Assembly: GCA_014905825.1 (NCBI GenBank)
Contig: JACGCN010000048.1
Coordinates: 124,001-188,000 of the forward strand
Reading direction: 5' to 3'
Length of the DNA: 64,000 nucleotides
From: Lyophyllum atratum
Lineage: Eukaryota > Basidiomycota > Agaricomycetes > Agaricales > Lyophyllaceae
A program made the translations under genes and the position numbers. Under the pieces are notes generated by a model that saw only the letters and a list, made by a program, of their open reading frames with translations, ran no database searches and had not been told where the DNA came from. Each line of letters opens with the position of its first letter. Position 1 is the stretch's first letter. Of this stretch, positions 9,818-22,265 are shown in pieces.

Positions 9818-12800
9818 TATAATGATGCGAGAAGATATGTGGAAGCTGTCGTCGCTTGTGGGCTGTGGCTTCCTGTGAATGGTCGTTTGTGTGTTCGTGA
9901 GATCTTCGTGCCGCTGCCGGATCCTTCACCAGGCGTGGTGGGAGCGCCACCGATTTCGCGGGGACTATAGCTATTTGGCGACCCTGCGATGAATGGAAAA
10001 CAGGTTGACCATGGAATGTTGGGGGAGTTGCAAATCACTGTGTCCCACTTCTGAGCCCCAGGTCTGGCCTAATCACGTGCACGTCACAAGCCGTGATCCC
10101 GGCTGCCGGCGAGCCGACTCATGTTGACCGCTGTTGACCGCCACCCTTGACCGGTCCCCTCCCAATCTGGTGTAAATCTCTCAGCAAAGCCGTTTTCTAT
10201 CTCCTGCGTGCTTTTATTCACGACGATGATGAGGCCGGCCGTGCAGTCGTCAGGCATTACTCAGGAGATCTCGCAAGGCTATACATCAGATCCCCCTGCA
10301 GCTTTTCCTTGTACATACTCCGCACACGATTTCCGCTTTAAAGCTCGCCTTCAGGGCGTACTCAAACGAAGTTCTTCCAATGCGCACGTAGAGCCGGCAT
10401 CCCACTTGACCGAAGGCGCTCTTCCACCCAGGCTTCCCGCATCATTTTTCTTTTCGTTCTCGTTCGGAAGTCGACAAGCGCAATAGGGCAATACGCGCAG
10501 CACTCATACGCAGAGCGTGCATCCCATTCAACAAACACATCATGTCCTGGTTTTGATCAGCGATCTTCTCGCCGTCCGCAGGCCATCTACCTCCGAGAAG
10601 TCGCCGCCCTTCAGCGCCCCACTATCCGCGTCCGCAAAAGGTGGCAGCCGCGAGCGGTGGTAGAATGCTGCAGGGACCTAGCTTGGGATCACCTGGACGC
10701 TCGCATCAGTAGTGATGTAGTGGTACGCGAACCCGATGGTGCTCGCAGGCTCCAGGAGCTGCTCGTCCAGTTCCCGCAGCTCTTCCTGGGCGTCGTCTAT
10801 CTTAGCCGTAAACCGCTGGATGTAGGCCTCGTTGGCGTCTTATGAGGGTATCAGGCCTGTCTCGACCACTGAAGAGTTGACGCGCATGGGTGGCTGAAGG
10901 ACATCGATTTTATCGACGAGGTTCAACCTGCGTACCATGAGGTTCTTGGTTTTTCGGGAAAGGTTTCTAACATATATGTCTAGACTTGCGAGTCGGTCAA
11001 TCGAATCCCGAAACATGTCATTGTGTTGCGCTGTGGTACGTACTCCTGATCGTAGATCGCATGCAGAAACAGTTCGAGGACGCTTCTTCGTCCTGCATTT
11101 CGATCACCGGAGGCTCATTGGGGCTTGTAGGTTGGGCTAGCCACTATCCTAAACATGTCGACGGACCTCCGACTTCCTTCCCAGAGTGGTTTTGTGCAGC
11201 CTGTATCTTGGGGGCGTGAGGCTTAGATATGAGGCTTAGATAGCTGAACATAAGCAACATAACCCCTGGTGAGAAGGTCACTCACATTACCTGTAGGCAC
11301 GGTGGACACAAGATCAAGAACCACCCAGCTGACCAATACTGGGTCTGGAAGCCCAATCACCACAATGTACGCAGTCCGTCACTAAATCCATTGTATCTCA
11401 CCTAACCCACTCTAGTTACAGCTTGAGAAAACGACCGACGACCGACGGCGGACGCTAACGCAGTAACGCTTACCTTGGAGAACCCACGCTGCCATTCACC
11501 CCAGAATCTTGCGGGAGAGTCAAAGCCACGTGGTTTCTGAGCTAATGAGCGCCCCCGCCGCGTGTTCACCATCCGCCCTGGTACAACCCGACGAAGTTCT
11601 CGAAAAGTCAAGTCCATCAAGGACAAGGTCTAGAACACGCCATCGTCGGGTGACCCTCTGGACAAAACAAGGGCACCAAGAAGGTAAACTCACTGGAGCC
11701 AAGGGTTCGGAATCGCATCAAGGATGAAACGAGATGTCAGAGTTAAGCTGACGATCGAGTTTGGGCAGCAGCCGCCGCTCACGTTTAACTCGAGGCTCAC
11801 ATTTGTACTGTACCTAAATCCCAATGCCACGATGTACATATGTACGTATAAAAGCGTATAGACAGGCAAAATCTTCCGCTAAGGCATTTGTGGATGTCGG
11901 TTGATCAGTCCTACTTTTTTTTTCGACAGTCTCCAGAAAGTATTGAGCGGCATCACATGGACCTCGGAGCCTACCCTGTTTCATCGAAGACATTAGAGTT
12001 CGAAACTGAATTGAATGATCTACAACCGCGTGGTGCTAGGGGTCGATGACATCCCTTAGTATTATTGGCGTCGGTCGACGAACTCGTTCGTCGATAGTAG
12101 GACTGATATGTCAGGAATGTTTCCGAGTTTCTCGGTCCCCGGATACTGACCCTTCTTGCTGATGTTCCCTTCTTTTGAGACCGGACTTACCTTCAGCGCT
12201 CCGAATCCAAAGCCGCTAACGATTTGTATGTACACGCATATCATGGCAGCGGTTCATTAAGGGGTAAGGCAACGCAAAGTACTCGGCGACAGTCACTTCG
12301 GTTGCAAAGGCTGTAATTGCATGGCACAAACCCTTGAGGAAAAAGAGGACCCATTCTCTTCCATAATTGACAAACGGGTGGCGGACCGCGGTCTTGGAAA
12401 TTGCTCGCGTGGCAAAAGCGTGTTCGGGGATCATCGGATGCTTCATTCCCGAGCCGTTCCCGAGCCCGCGATGTCTTCCTTCTTCGCCTTGTTGCAAAAT
12501 CTCCATCAGCTTGAACCTGGAGACTGCTTATAATAACCGCCCTGATACAGAACTGGTACTGCATTGGATTCACATGGTGCTGGTTTCTCATTTGTCGCTG
12601 GAGTCATACTTCACATTTCGACCTACTTGCAAATGAGCAGCTCAAGGTCTCTCCCCCCAGTCGCTACAGACGGGCAGTGTTCAGGCACACTCTCTCCTTG
12701 CTTGTACGGAACCTTACTAGCAGTCGCTCAGGGAACGAGGCAAGGGTCCACATCGATAATTTTCGATACATATCAATATCGTTTCGTAACTGTGGATCCC

Positions 12801-14642
12801 ACTGTCAAGATCTTCTCGAAATTCGGACCAGTTCTCGGCAACATTTTGAGACTCTCTTGCTGTCATTTGGCTGCCGCGTTTATTCCGAGCAGGATATTCG
12901 GTTTCTCATGCTTTGACGCACAGACAGAACGTCAGTGGTGACTCGACGGCCCAATCACATCGGCAAAAGGATCTTCTCTCCAAGTCTGTTTCTCAGGGTG
13001 TCACCCACCCCACGTCGATTGCCATAGCCTGTGGACACCTTCGCCTTATGGATTTCACAACAAGAAAACTGATGAAATTCCCGCTAGTAAACATAATCTG
13101 GTCGAACGGCTCATAACGACGGGGTTCCCGCGACTAACACCTTGGTGTGCCCACGCCCTTGTTCTCTTTTCGGATTTGTCGGAAAGGTGTCAAAGTAAAT
13201 CGTAACTACCTAGCCATTCGTGTTGAGTCTAATATGTTACCACAGGTGGAACTGTGCACTAAACCATTTCTGCACGTCTCCTTACCAGCTAGGGAGTCGA
13301 AAGCTCAGGATCCAGAGCTAGTTGCAGGACATGCAAGGATACGGGTGCTATAATCTTGCCTAACAAATCGAAACACGTTTTCACAGGGGGTTTGATCTTA
13401 GGTCCCATATGTCGATTGTCGTCATGGTTTAATCGGTCCAGCCAATCGCAGATTCGAAGGGTCGAATGAAAACATCTTTTACCCCCAAAATCCCTTAAGC
13501 TTCCTCGACCCTTAAATCTTGAGGTGCGGGCTCTCGACGTCGCTTAAGCTACTCCTCTCGTCAGGGTGGGCATCGGGATCCGTGTTAGCCAGCTTCTCGG
13601 TAACCTTGAAGGGTTGTGATAAGGCAAGTTGTGGCGAACTCTCTGGGATGATGCCACCCACATCACAGCATCTCGGCATCGAATGTTCCACGTCTTCGAC
13701 AAGAGAATAGAACTACCGTCTAGTCTCTCAATCAACGAGTCATCAGCGCCATTTCTACGCAGTTTGCGGGGTTATCATGACACCGGATCTCACCTGCTGT
13801 ACAACTGTATGTAATTCAGATCAGTAGTTGAGCTCAAAATTGATTTTTCAGTGGAAAATACCAGGTCGACGATGTACCAATATATTAAATGTCGTTCAAA
13901 GGTCTGTCTGGTCAAGGATATCATACTACTGTTCCCTTTACACCTTTTGGACGGCCCGATTCAAACCGCTCCGTAGCCAAATCAATTCGGCTTCTAGTTA
14001 AAGGTTAGATTGTGCCTTTGAGCGATCACCGAGGCCAGAGTCCTCTCTTGAGCGCCTACTGCTTCCAAGCGTGACCGCCATAAACCCGACGAAGAACCAG
14101 ATCGCAGATCATTGTTCATTCTTGGAACACAGTGCTTTATCGCTGGGGAAATTTTTTCGTCCGGTAATTTATAGACCATCCTTACTGCGTCACATTCCCT
14201 TAATCCTCCCCCCGGCCATAAGTTCCTTCGTACTTGCTTATATCTTCTTTCCCCCCACTCCCTAACGTCGAAGCTTGGCACGCCACCTAAACATGACCTT
14301 TCACGCTGTACGTTGTTCAATTCTGCAACCCAACTCCCGGCTGACTCTGGATGATTTAAGGCTCTGCCCCACCAGTCTGAAGGCCTAGTATTGCACTTAC
14401 CGTTGGTTCATCAAGGGAGCTATTGTTGCGTCCACCAGATCCCGGCCTTCGTCGCGCCCCACATACAATTCTCCACGAACGTGAGGAGTGATGGCAGCTT
14501 TATGCCCTACACCTCGTTAATACCAGATGTAGCGAATCACCAAAGTTTGTCCAGTGAACGCGACTGCACAGATTCATTCTAGCTTCAAGGATGTGCGTAA
14601 TGGATATCCCACATAACAATCCAAATTTTACCCTCTGCCTAG
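9818..14642. other. 4.8-kb gene-poor interval with decayed coding sequence
   Basis: Many short frames but no intact gene could be assembled. A minus-strand remnant (10680-11080) is listed separately. Around 11290-11380 (+) there is an exon-like patch (HGGHKIKNHPADQYWVWKPNHH) with a plausible AG acceptor, but I could not extend it. No terminal repeats or transposase motifs were recognised. Confidence 0.4.
10680..11080 (-). pseudogene. decayed coiled-coil protein fragment
   Basis: One minus-strand frame reads well for about 80 residues (TAQHNDMFRDSIDRLASLDIYVRNLSRK, then NLMVRRLNLVDKIDVLQPPMRVNSS; shown in parts). It hits a TAA (10840-10842) and continues in the same frame with DANEAYIQRFTAKIDDAQEE and LRELDEQLLEPASTIGFAYHY before another stop. 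The heptad-like, charged pattern suggests a coiled coil. A coding-quality frame interrupted by stops with no splice sites to remove them suggests a pseudogene; the family is not recognised. Confidence 0.4.
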
Positions 14643-15510
14643 ATGCTCGCCTTCCTTTCCAACCAACGGCTATTCTCTCCCGCGGCCTACGACCACAAGC
14701 ACATCTCACCTTTTGTCATCGAGGATGTGGAGGAAAATACTTCGACTGGTCTCGAGCCTGGCATAGCTCTGGTACGGCGATGGTATCATGAGGATATTTT
14801 GCAGTATGGGAGCAACAACCCGGGGGTTGCTAAAATTTCTTTGGTGAGCTTTCCCCTGTTCGAGTGTCCCAGGCAAATTCATACCTCACGCAGTTGATTC
14901 AAGCGGCCCAGGCAATCGAACATTTGCACAATTACGACATAGTTCACGGGCATATACATCCAGTAGGCTCGCAATGGCTTGTTGCTATTCGCCACTGACC
15001 AAGTTTTGCACAAGGGCAACATATTTATTACGGATCGCGGCTATGCCACCTTAGCAGACGTATCGGTTTACACACTGGCACGCCGATTTATATTACATCC
15101 AGCTGGAAGGATCCCTCCCCAACTGTCGTCCATCTATCAGGCGCCAGAATTTCTGTATCCAGGCACCGACGCTTTCATTCAGCCCGCAAAAGCTTCGGAT
15201 GTGTACGCATTTGCTTCGGTTATACTCGCGGTGAGTAGGTTATTGACTTGACATGCTCCTTCTCAACGGGCGCCTGTAGGTTCTGACTGGTAACCCTCCT
15301 TTCTATGGGAGTCCAGTGATTCGTACCATGGAGTGCGCCACCGCAGAGATCATCCGTAATGGACACCTGCGCATAAGAAAGCCGGATAGCATTGGGGACA
15401 CCCTATGGACCCTTTTGCAGTACTGCTGGCACCAGGACCCTACCGCTCGTCCCCGAATCGGAGACGTGGTAACTGCTCTCGAGGATATCGAGATATACGG
15501 GTATAGCTGA
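14643..15510 (+). CDS. TKL-like protein kinase with a degenerate active site (pseudokinase or pseudogene)
   Basis: The C-lobe is clear: AIEHLHNYDIVHGHIHP joined by an intron (14963-15014) to GNIFITDRGYATLADVS, then YQAPEFLYPG, SDVYAFASVILA, an intron (15231-15279), LTGNPPFYG and YCWHQDPTARPRIGDVV to the stop at 15508-15510. This is the fungal tyrosine-kinase-like fold (APE motif, DVYAF helix, W.DP..RP ending). The catalytic HRD is HGH and the metal-binding DFG is ADVS, so both key Asp are lost or displaced, pointing to a pseudokinase. The N-lobe is poorly resolved: the upstream frame (VEDVEENTSTGLEPGIALVRRWY...) joins only through a 29-bp GT-AG stretch near 14844 or a frameshift, and the 5' end is unknown. 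It may be a decaying paralogue. Confidence 0.5.
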
Positions 15511-16053
15511 TGGGCTAATCTTCAAAATTCCTTAATTCCTTATGCGACTCAATATCAGTCGTCCGCTTTACCGACGCTTTCCCTACGGTTTGCCATTGCT
15601 TGAATTATACCTCTGCATACTCAATTCACACTTACATCTGGCATCAATGCACCTCTAATTTGACCAGGAACTTCATGCGCTAATGTTTCACACATTCTAA
15701 GTACGATTCAGTCAACCTTCAATACATGCTTTTTATTCGGTACGACCTTTGAATACAGAATGCATAGGAGAACGGAAGCAAGTGCGATGATAACGAGGGT
15801 AACACAAAGCCAGTATGCGTAGTGGAGTGGGATATGGACGACAGCAAAATGTAAGGTTTCCATAACAGAGCAAAATCGTGAAGCGACTGTTCGATGACTA
15901 TTAGAGAGGAGAGATATCGACAGCGAACAGCGGGGGAAGGGCATGGGCATACAAGCGGAAACATAGCGGGAGAAGGAATGACAACATGGAGGTTTTCGCC
16001 TGCGCAGCACAACAAAAAAGAAAGCAATGACAACGTACGACTTATCTCCGGGC
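15511..16053. other. intergenic, convergent 3' ends
   Basis: Lies between the kinase-like gene (+) and the RING/RRM gene (-). No gene was recognised. Confidence 0.4.
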
Positions 16054-19000
16054 TCAAGAGAGTCCCACCAGTCTATGCGCAAGGGCCTGCACTAACTGTG
16101 CCTCGACTCCAAATTCTCTGGCAAGGTCTGCGAGAGCCTCACCATCTTCGCCCTCGTCGCCGGGCCTAGGGCTCCAATGCCGTGCCTCGCCTTCCACCCT
16201 GACGGAGGATATATCAGAAACGCGCCCATATAAGTCGCGGTTTTCTGGAGTTCTTGGCTCGGAGCGTGCACTTAATGCAGACGGAGAGCCCCCATCGACC
16301 ATTGGAGAGGGAACTGGGAGGGAACATGACTCAAGGAACTCCGTGAAGTTGTTGAGCTGCTGCGCCGTAAATGCTAATTTAAATTGAGGAAGTTAGGTAT
16401 GTCAAGCGTCAAGCGAAAGATATGCAGAAGCGTACCGTGGCAGCCCAAGGCTGTCTTCACTAGATCAGAGACTAGTTCCATAGAATACTCATTGTCATTG
16501 GCGAGTTTGGGATCCATGTTCACGCGAGAACGCAGCATCTGCACAGCCGCTGCAAAGGAAATTCGGGTCAGAACATGGTAGCTACCAAATAGGGAGGCAG
16601 GGTTCTAACCATGGGTAACATCTGAAGAAAGACAGCATGTCAATGTCATGATTTGGGTAAGAAGCAACGAGGAGAAGATCGGCATACCGTACAACATGTC
16701 TCTGACACCAGAAGACCAAAAGACACGACTATCCACATCACCGGGAAACTTGCTCAAGATGCTGATGAGGGAATGGAATGGCAGAGAGGGGGCCTTCAGG
16801 AAATGTGACTGTGAAGACAGATGAGGTTCATAGCAAGTAAGAGCAGAGGGAAAGCGCTCACGTCCGGCTCCTTGATCAAGTGCAGAAGACCAACAACCTC
16901 ACTCTCCCCGATCAAACCGCCCTCTAGGGCACTAATTACCCGTTCATTATCCAACCCTGCCAGCGAAGGACGCGAACTGTCAAACGAGCCTCTCCAGTTG
17001 GGGAACAACTGAAATTTTAGGGGACACAGGTTAGCAAATATATCCTAGAATAGAAAAAGCACCCCAGAAGGCGTAGCAGGTGAGAAGAAGAGAAACGTTC
17101 GGGGATGTTATTCAAGAACAATGGTTACCCGACAGTCTCCACAGCGCCACTTTTAGAATGCTGTGAAGACTGGTGGAGGGGTGAAGGTAGATGTGGAAGC
17201 ATGGTTCTTTGATGAAATCCATGATCGGGAAGCACAAAACATGCAAATAAGCGCCTGAGACCAATATGGCAACAGGTGCGGAAATGAGAAGCGAGGCCGA
17301 CACTAAGTGGCGGAGTGTCTCCAGGGCAAGCAGACCGTGGGAGGGTGGCGGCTGAAGCAACGAAAATAAATAGAAATGGAGAAAAGAAGGCGAAAGGATA
17401 GTGGCAGAACTTCGCGTTTTGCGAATGACAGCGCCATTCCAGAGAGAAAGGTAAGACATCACGAAAAAACCCACGACCACACTGCATGGCGTGAAGTTAA
17501 AAGAAAAAGGGAGGCCATCAGATGGTCCAAGATTACGGACTTGCCAACAGACAACCAGAAAACCTGGAAAAAGAAGCGACCACACAAGAGGAAAATCGAG
17601 ACGAAACGCAAGGAAAAACGCACATCAGCCATCAGCTCCTCTTGGCCGCTTCTTGTAACAGTGACGCCTCGCGCCCGCCTTCCCTTTCCTAATACACTCC
17701 CTCGGTCGCGAGGCTTCCCACCTCGTCGTTCGCCCTGTGCCTCACCTCTCAAGATTTTGCCAGCGACTGCAACATCTGCTACCTCCACATACGCGTGGCT
17801 CATTGTCTTGCCCCTCCTATCGAGTAAGACATGAACGCGTTCCAACGGCTGCTGTAACCACTTCTGGATTTGTGGTGGGGTGATATCCTAGAGCGCAACG
17901 AACATCAAACATGTTAGTTCCTATCACGGAAAAAATAACAGTAGTCCAGCTTACCCAAGGAACGTTATCTATCCTAAGCACAATGTTCTCCTCCCCCTTT
18001 CCCTTGCCACGCCCTCGCTCCCGCAACTTCTTATCACGCTCCCCTTGAACGGCGTTATTATCTGTCTGATGTGATCTCATCTCCTTTCGTTCCTCACGCT
18101 TAGGAGTGCTCGCGCGGATCCCTTCAAGTCCAAGTCCAAACTCGAACGCACTCTCCAAGCCATTGTTACCCGTTGCTCCATCACCGGGGACCCCGCTGCC
18201 AGGCGATGAGAACAAAGGGTCCATGAAACTTTTCCCCATCTCTTCGTTGGGGGCCTGACTTTGCCAACCGCGATCCCAATTCTTCTCGCCTTTACTTTTG
18301 TTATCCTTGTCCTTCTCGAGCTTGGGTGCGCCCGCATTCTGGCTGTCCCCAGCGACCAGCCTGAAATCCGCGACCTTGCCTCGACAGACCGCACACTCCA
18401 TGTCCTTCTCCCCGACGATATTTAACGCGCTTGTTAAACATCCCGAGCATAACGGGTGACCGCATGGAACCAAAACGGCGAGGGTGCGCAAGACATACGG
18501 AACATCCAGATTGAGGAGGGGTCTTTTTAGGCTCGGCAGGCTTCGTCGCGAGCTGACTGGGTTCAGGCGCTTTGGCAAGGGGTGCTACAGATGGTGCGGG
18601 AATGGGAACCCATGCAGGATGGCCTATATAGCTATCCACGCTAGGCCCGACATGGGTAGGAGCTGATGCGGGCTTGATACCCCGAGCCTGACGATGGGGA
18701 TATTCGCCTTGTTCGAACGTATACATATTGCCATCTCCAAACTGCTGTGTGTGGAAATAGTGCTCCACGCTCTCCGTAATGCTTGCGAGAGTGTTGCCTT
18801 GGAAAGGGTCCGAAAACGATGCCTGCGGATGGGAGGGGAAGTATTGCTGCGTTTGCGTATAAGAAGGAACAAGCGGCTGAGGGTAGCTTGGGTATCCATA
18901 TGCGTGCATACTATCGTTCGAAAGGTTGTGCTTTGAATGGAAGCTCAGCTCCATCAAGGAGTCGTCGACATCCTCTAGGTCATGATCGTGAATGTATTCA

Positions 19001-20041
19001 TTTTCGAAATCGTTCTCGTCGATATCGAATAAGTTGAAGGAGGTATCCTGGTTCAATCCGAGGGTAAAGCTCTTGTTCATGTTGGTTTGAGCCGGAGTAT
19101 GGAGCTTTTCCAAGGCGTCGGTCAGGCTAGCCTAGAGAGAAGAGCGGTGAGGTGACTCACGGGACCAAATGCTTCTCTCCTCCGCGTATGCGCTGGATCT
19201 GTAAAGCTTCCTTTTAACTTGAGTTGTTTTGCAAGAGCTCGGTTCGGAGGAGGCGTCGATGTTATATGAGTGTTCTGAGACTGATTAAGGCGGCGTGCGA
19301 CGAGGGGGGATGCAGGTTGCACAAGCGTGCGCGTAGAACTTCGAGTATATGTAGGCGATGAAAATGTACGTGCAGTGGGAGGAGGAACATGGGACTGGGC
19401 GCGAGGTCTGGCCGGTGCGGGAAAAGCGGATCCCCTTCTGTTCGAAATCAAAGAAGGTGCCAGCAGTGCTGCAAGTCAAGTCAGTCAATGAGTTGTATCA
19501 AACAGAGACGACGAACCCTCTTCAGCCAATATGAATCCAGAGTCGTTGGCGGTATCGGAGAGGGTTCGTTCGCTCGCTATATGCGCGCTATTAGGCGAAA
19601 GAACAAAAAAAAGGTCAAGCGGCGCATACCTTCGTCATCTCCGAAGTGAGAGTCTTCATGCAGAGACGATACTTTGATACCATTTTCGCTTGCGCGCGAC
19701 CTCCAGTTCTCAGCAATATCTGCAAGGCTCTGGTCCTTGCTAACTGCCTCCGTGGCAGATCTGGCAACGTCAGGAGAGTACGAGAGACGTTTCACACTGA
19801 ATCCAACATTATCCGGGGTCGTTAGGGTAGATGACCCTCCTGAACCAGACGATGTGAACGAGCGCAGGCTGAGTGGGGTGTAAGGGCTTGCAGGAATTAC
19901 TGGGGACTTGTAGAACGACTGAGACGATGAGTAGCGATGGTGGGGACGCTGTACCGGGAGACGCTGTGGGGTGACTGGCTGGCTCTTGTGGGATGTCGAG
20001 CGGGCCATCGCGGGCGACGTCGGGACTGAATGGCAGGGCAT
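16054..20041 (-). CDS. RING-finger and RRM RNA-binding protein, ten exons
   Basis: Exons that keep phase: 19630-20041, 19517-19576, 19161-19468, 17955-19131, 17624-17887, 16862-17008, 16688-16808, 16610-16621, 16436-16549, 16054-16373. The N-terminal third is Ser/Pro-rich, followed by an acidic patch. A RING follows (CSVC, CGHPLCSGC, CAVC), then after a charged linker an RRM-like domain (IVLRIDNVPW, LLDRRGKTMSHAYVEV) and a conserved-looking helical tail (LFPNWRGSFDSSRPSLAG, LHLIKEPD). Such a protein could ubiquitinate RNA-bound partners; this is inference. Oddities: the first RING Cys pair lies one frame off from the rest (see 18440-18520), one exon is only 12 nt, one intron is 29 bp and another 611 bp. 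The summed exon length is one base over a multiple of three, matching the break. An alternative start is the ATG at 20008. Confidence 0.6.
18440..18520 (-). other. one-base frame break inside the RING domain
   Basis: The frame carrying SGCSVCLAH must give way to the frame carrying LAVLVPCGHPLCSGC within about 20 bp, with no room for an intron. Skipping one base, for instance in the CCC run at 18482-18484, gives a perfect C3HC4 RING and restores phase at the next splice site. It is either a sequence error or a true inactivating indel. Confidence 0.6.
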
Positions 20042-20930
20042 GGCAACACTGCAGGACTGTCACGTCGAACCGTTACATATCCTACGCGAAACGTCACAGT
20101 CACTTTCTCGACGCGTCCTGGTCATGTGCTCGTATCTATTACGCGACTGGATCGGATGCCTTCAGGCATCAGCTTTTCACACCCAAAGATAACTTCCGTT
20201 CTGTTGGGAATTGTGTCGTTCTCGAGGAAATCGGCATATTTTCGTGTTTATCTACATGTATTTACTTTAGATGTTCTTGACCCTGAACCACGACAATCTC
20301 GGTCGTTATCTCCTTTCTCGGGCACGTGAGATCGTATTCCAACACGTTCAGTTCCAGTCACTGCGTTTTCCCGAAAATATCCACTGGGTGAAAACGGGTA
20401 TAAATATTGATAAAATCCGCAAATATCATGACCTACGCTATCTGACATATGAAGATGTGATTATGCTCGAAATTGTTATAAGCACCCAACATAGCCAAGG
20501 GGAGGATTTTTAGTTAATCACGGATTGTCACCCATGGACACGCAGTCAATCCATGTAGCGACATTTCGGACAAGCTATTGATCCATGCATTGATATTTTG
20601 GCTAAGCTTGATATCCACAGGGCTCCACATAGTCAAAGTAATCGATCCAGTGGTTGCAAGATACTGCTTCAAGAGATAGCTGATGGTGACAAGATGAGAT
20701 TTATTTTGTAACTTATGACAGTATGACAGTATGACAGCATTTTCCGGCCCCCCACCCGCCCCCCCCTCCCCTCCACCTCGTCCCCGCCTCGCTGCCAGTA
20801 GTGCTGCCGTTGCGACAGGCATCATACATCTGATCCACACCGAAACTTGAATAGAACTTGATCGACAGCCAGGATTGACGGAATACAGATGCGACAGGTT
20901 ACGAGCTATGGTGTACGGGATCAAGTACTA
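20042..20930. other. intergenic, includes C-rich and short-repeat sequence
   Basis: No gene was recognised. There are three tandem copies of a TATGACAG step near 20715-20740, followed by a strongly C-rich run (20750-20800). Confidence 0.4.
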
Positions 20931-20935
20931 GCGTG

Positions 20936-21420
20936 TTACGCATCGGGGGCAGCCATATATGCCTGCAGAATGTGAGAAACATGAGTTGTGAAACAGTGAT
21001 ACGAGCAGAGAACCGACCTGGGTTGTCCCGTCCTGAGATATGAGAGAGCGCGAAGGCTTGTGGGGATTCGGGAACGATATCTGAATCAACATCTGCACTG
21101 AACTCTCATCAGTACTTGCTACTCGACAACGACCAATCTCACGAGCACTTACCATCTGGGACACGCAGGCTTTCAAGTGCCGAACCAGCAGAATAATTCA
21201 GTAGCTCCGTGATATCCAGACATAAGCAGCCCACTTACCGATGTACGCATCATCCAGATAGGCTACTTTTCGATCCAGAGCCGTGGAACAGGCGGAAATG
21301 GTGGGCTTGGACAAGGCTCTCAAACGCCGGACCAGCATAATAATCAAATAACGACCCTTGTAAAAACACGTCTCCATCCTCCAGGCATCGAGCTCGTTTG
21401 CCTAGAGCTAGCTATTAGTA
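20936..21420 (-). CDS. possible split gene of very short exons, unknown product
   Basis: Minus-strand exon-like pieces separated by good GT-AG sites: LEDGDVFLQGSLFDYYAG with PAFESLVQ, AYLDDAYI, LLNYSAGSALESLRVPD, DVDSDIVPESPQAFALSH with ISGRDNP, and a last exon ending near 20936. Two pieces resemble each other (DYYAGPAFESL and NYSAGSALESL), suggesting an exon duplication. I could not fix all splice joins or the start, and recognise no family. It may be a decayed gene. Confidence 0.28.
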
Positions 21421-22265
21421 GTGTCACTTGGTCCTGGGAGGTTGAATCTCTCGTGTTGATAGTGATGTCGGTCGTAGTTGGTTAGCAAGGTAGGAGTTTG
21501 AGTGGGAGCAAAACTTGCGACGAGTGGCCGGCGTGATCTGAGCAACTTTAAAGGTTCGACAAGAAAATTTCAGATCGTGCAAGGAACTCACCCATATCAG
21601 GCACTACACGGTGCAAGAAGTTCAAGTTAGGATGGCTGATATGGTATGCGCCAGGAGAGATAGCATAGTCGAAGTAGCCAGAGAAATGCTAGACGGAATG
21701 GCTCGATGTTGTGCTATCTTATCGAGCCAGGACTGGACAGATATGCTTTGTCAGAAATCCCACATCGCGGATATTTACTTTTCAAGATAGCACACAGCTA
21801 CGGCTTTTTCAAGTTGATCTCGTGGAATCGGTATCGACACGTAAGATTTCAATATGACTATCATGTCCATCTAAGATAACCAAGATGTTCACCCTACTGA
21901 CTATGTAGTAGAAAACGCAGTGAGTATCACCGTTGATATGGGCGATACTGACAGCTCAATGTCATATGTGGATCTGATCGGATAACACATAGCAGTCTGT
22001 ACACAGGACGGGCATTCAGTGAACGCCAATTTTCAGAAGTGCAATTTCAGATCAAGCTTGGGAGGCAGAAACAGGCATGATTGATTATATATAAAGCTAC
22101 AGATTGTGGTGATGGTAAATAATGCTACAGTGTGGTGTTATCAAGTTCGCGTTCAGATGCAAGGAAAACAAGAGGCGTAATGTCAAAACAACTGGAATGG
22201 AAAAATCGAAAATTAAGCAAACGAATGTAAGATAAGACGTCATGGATGTCGATGATTGTGCTTTA
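21421..22265. other. gene-poor interval
   Basis: No convincing frame. It may include the promoter or first exons of the split gene to the left, and the 3' flank of the gene to the right. Confidence 0.4.

Noticed and set aside
17112..17585. Hydrophobic 157-codon frame considered as a STE3 pheromone receptor exon
   Set aside because: No receptor motifs and no splice partners; it lies within an intron of the RING/RRM gene.
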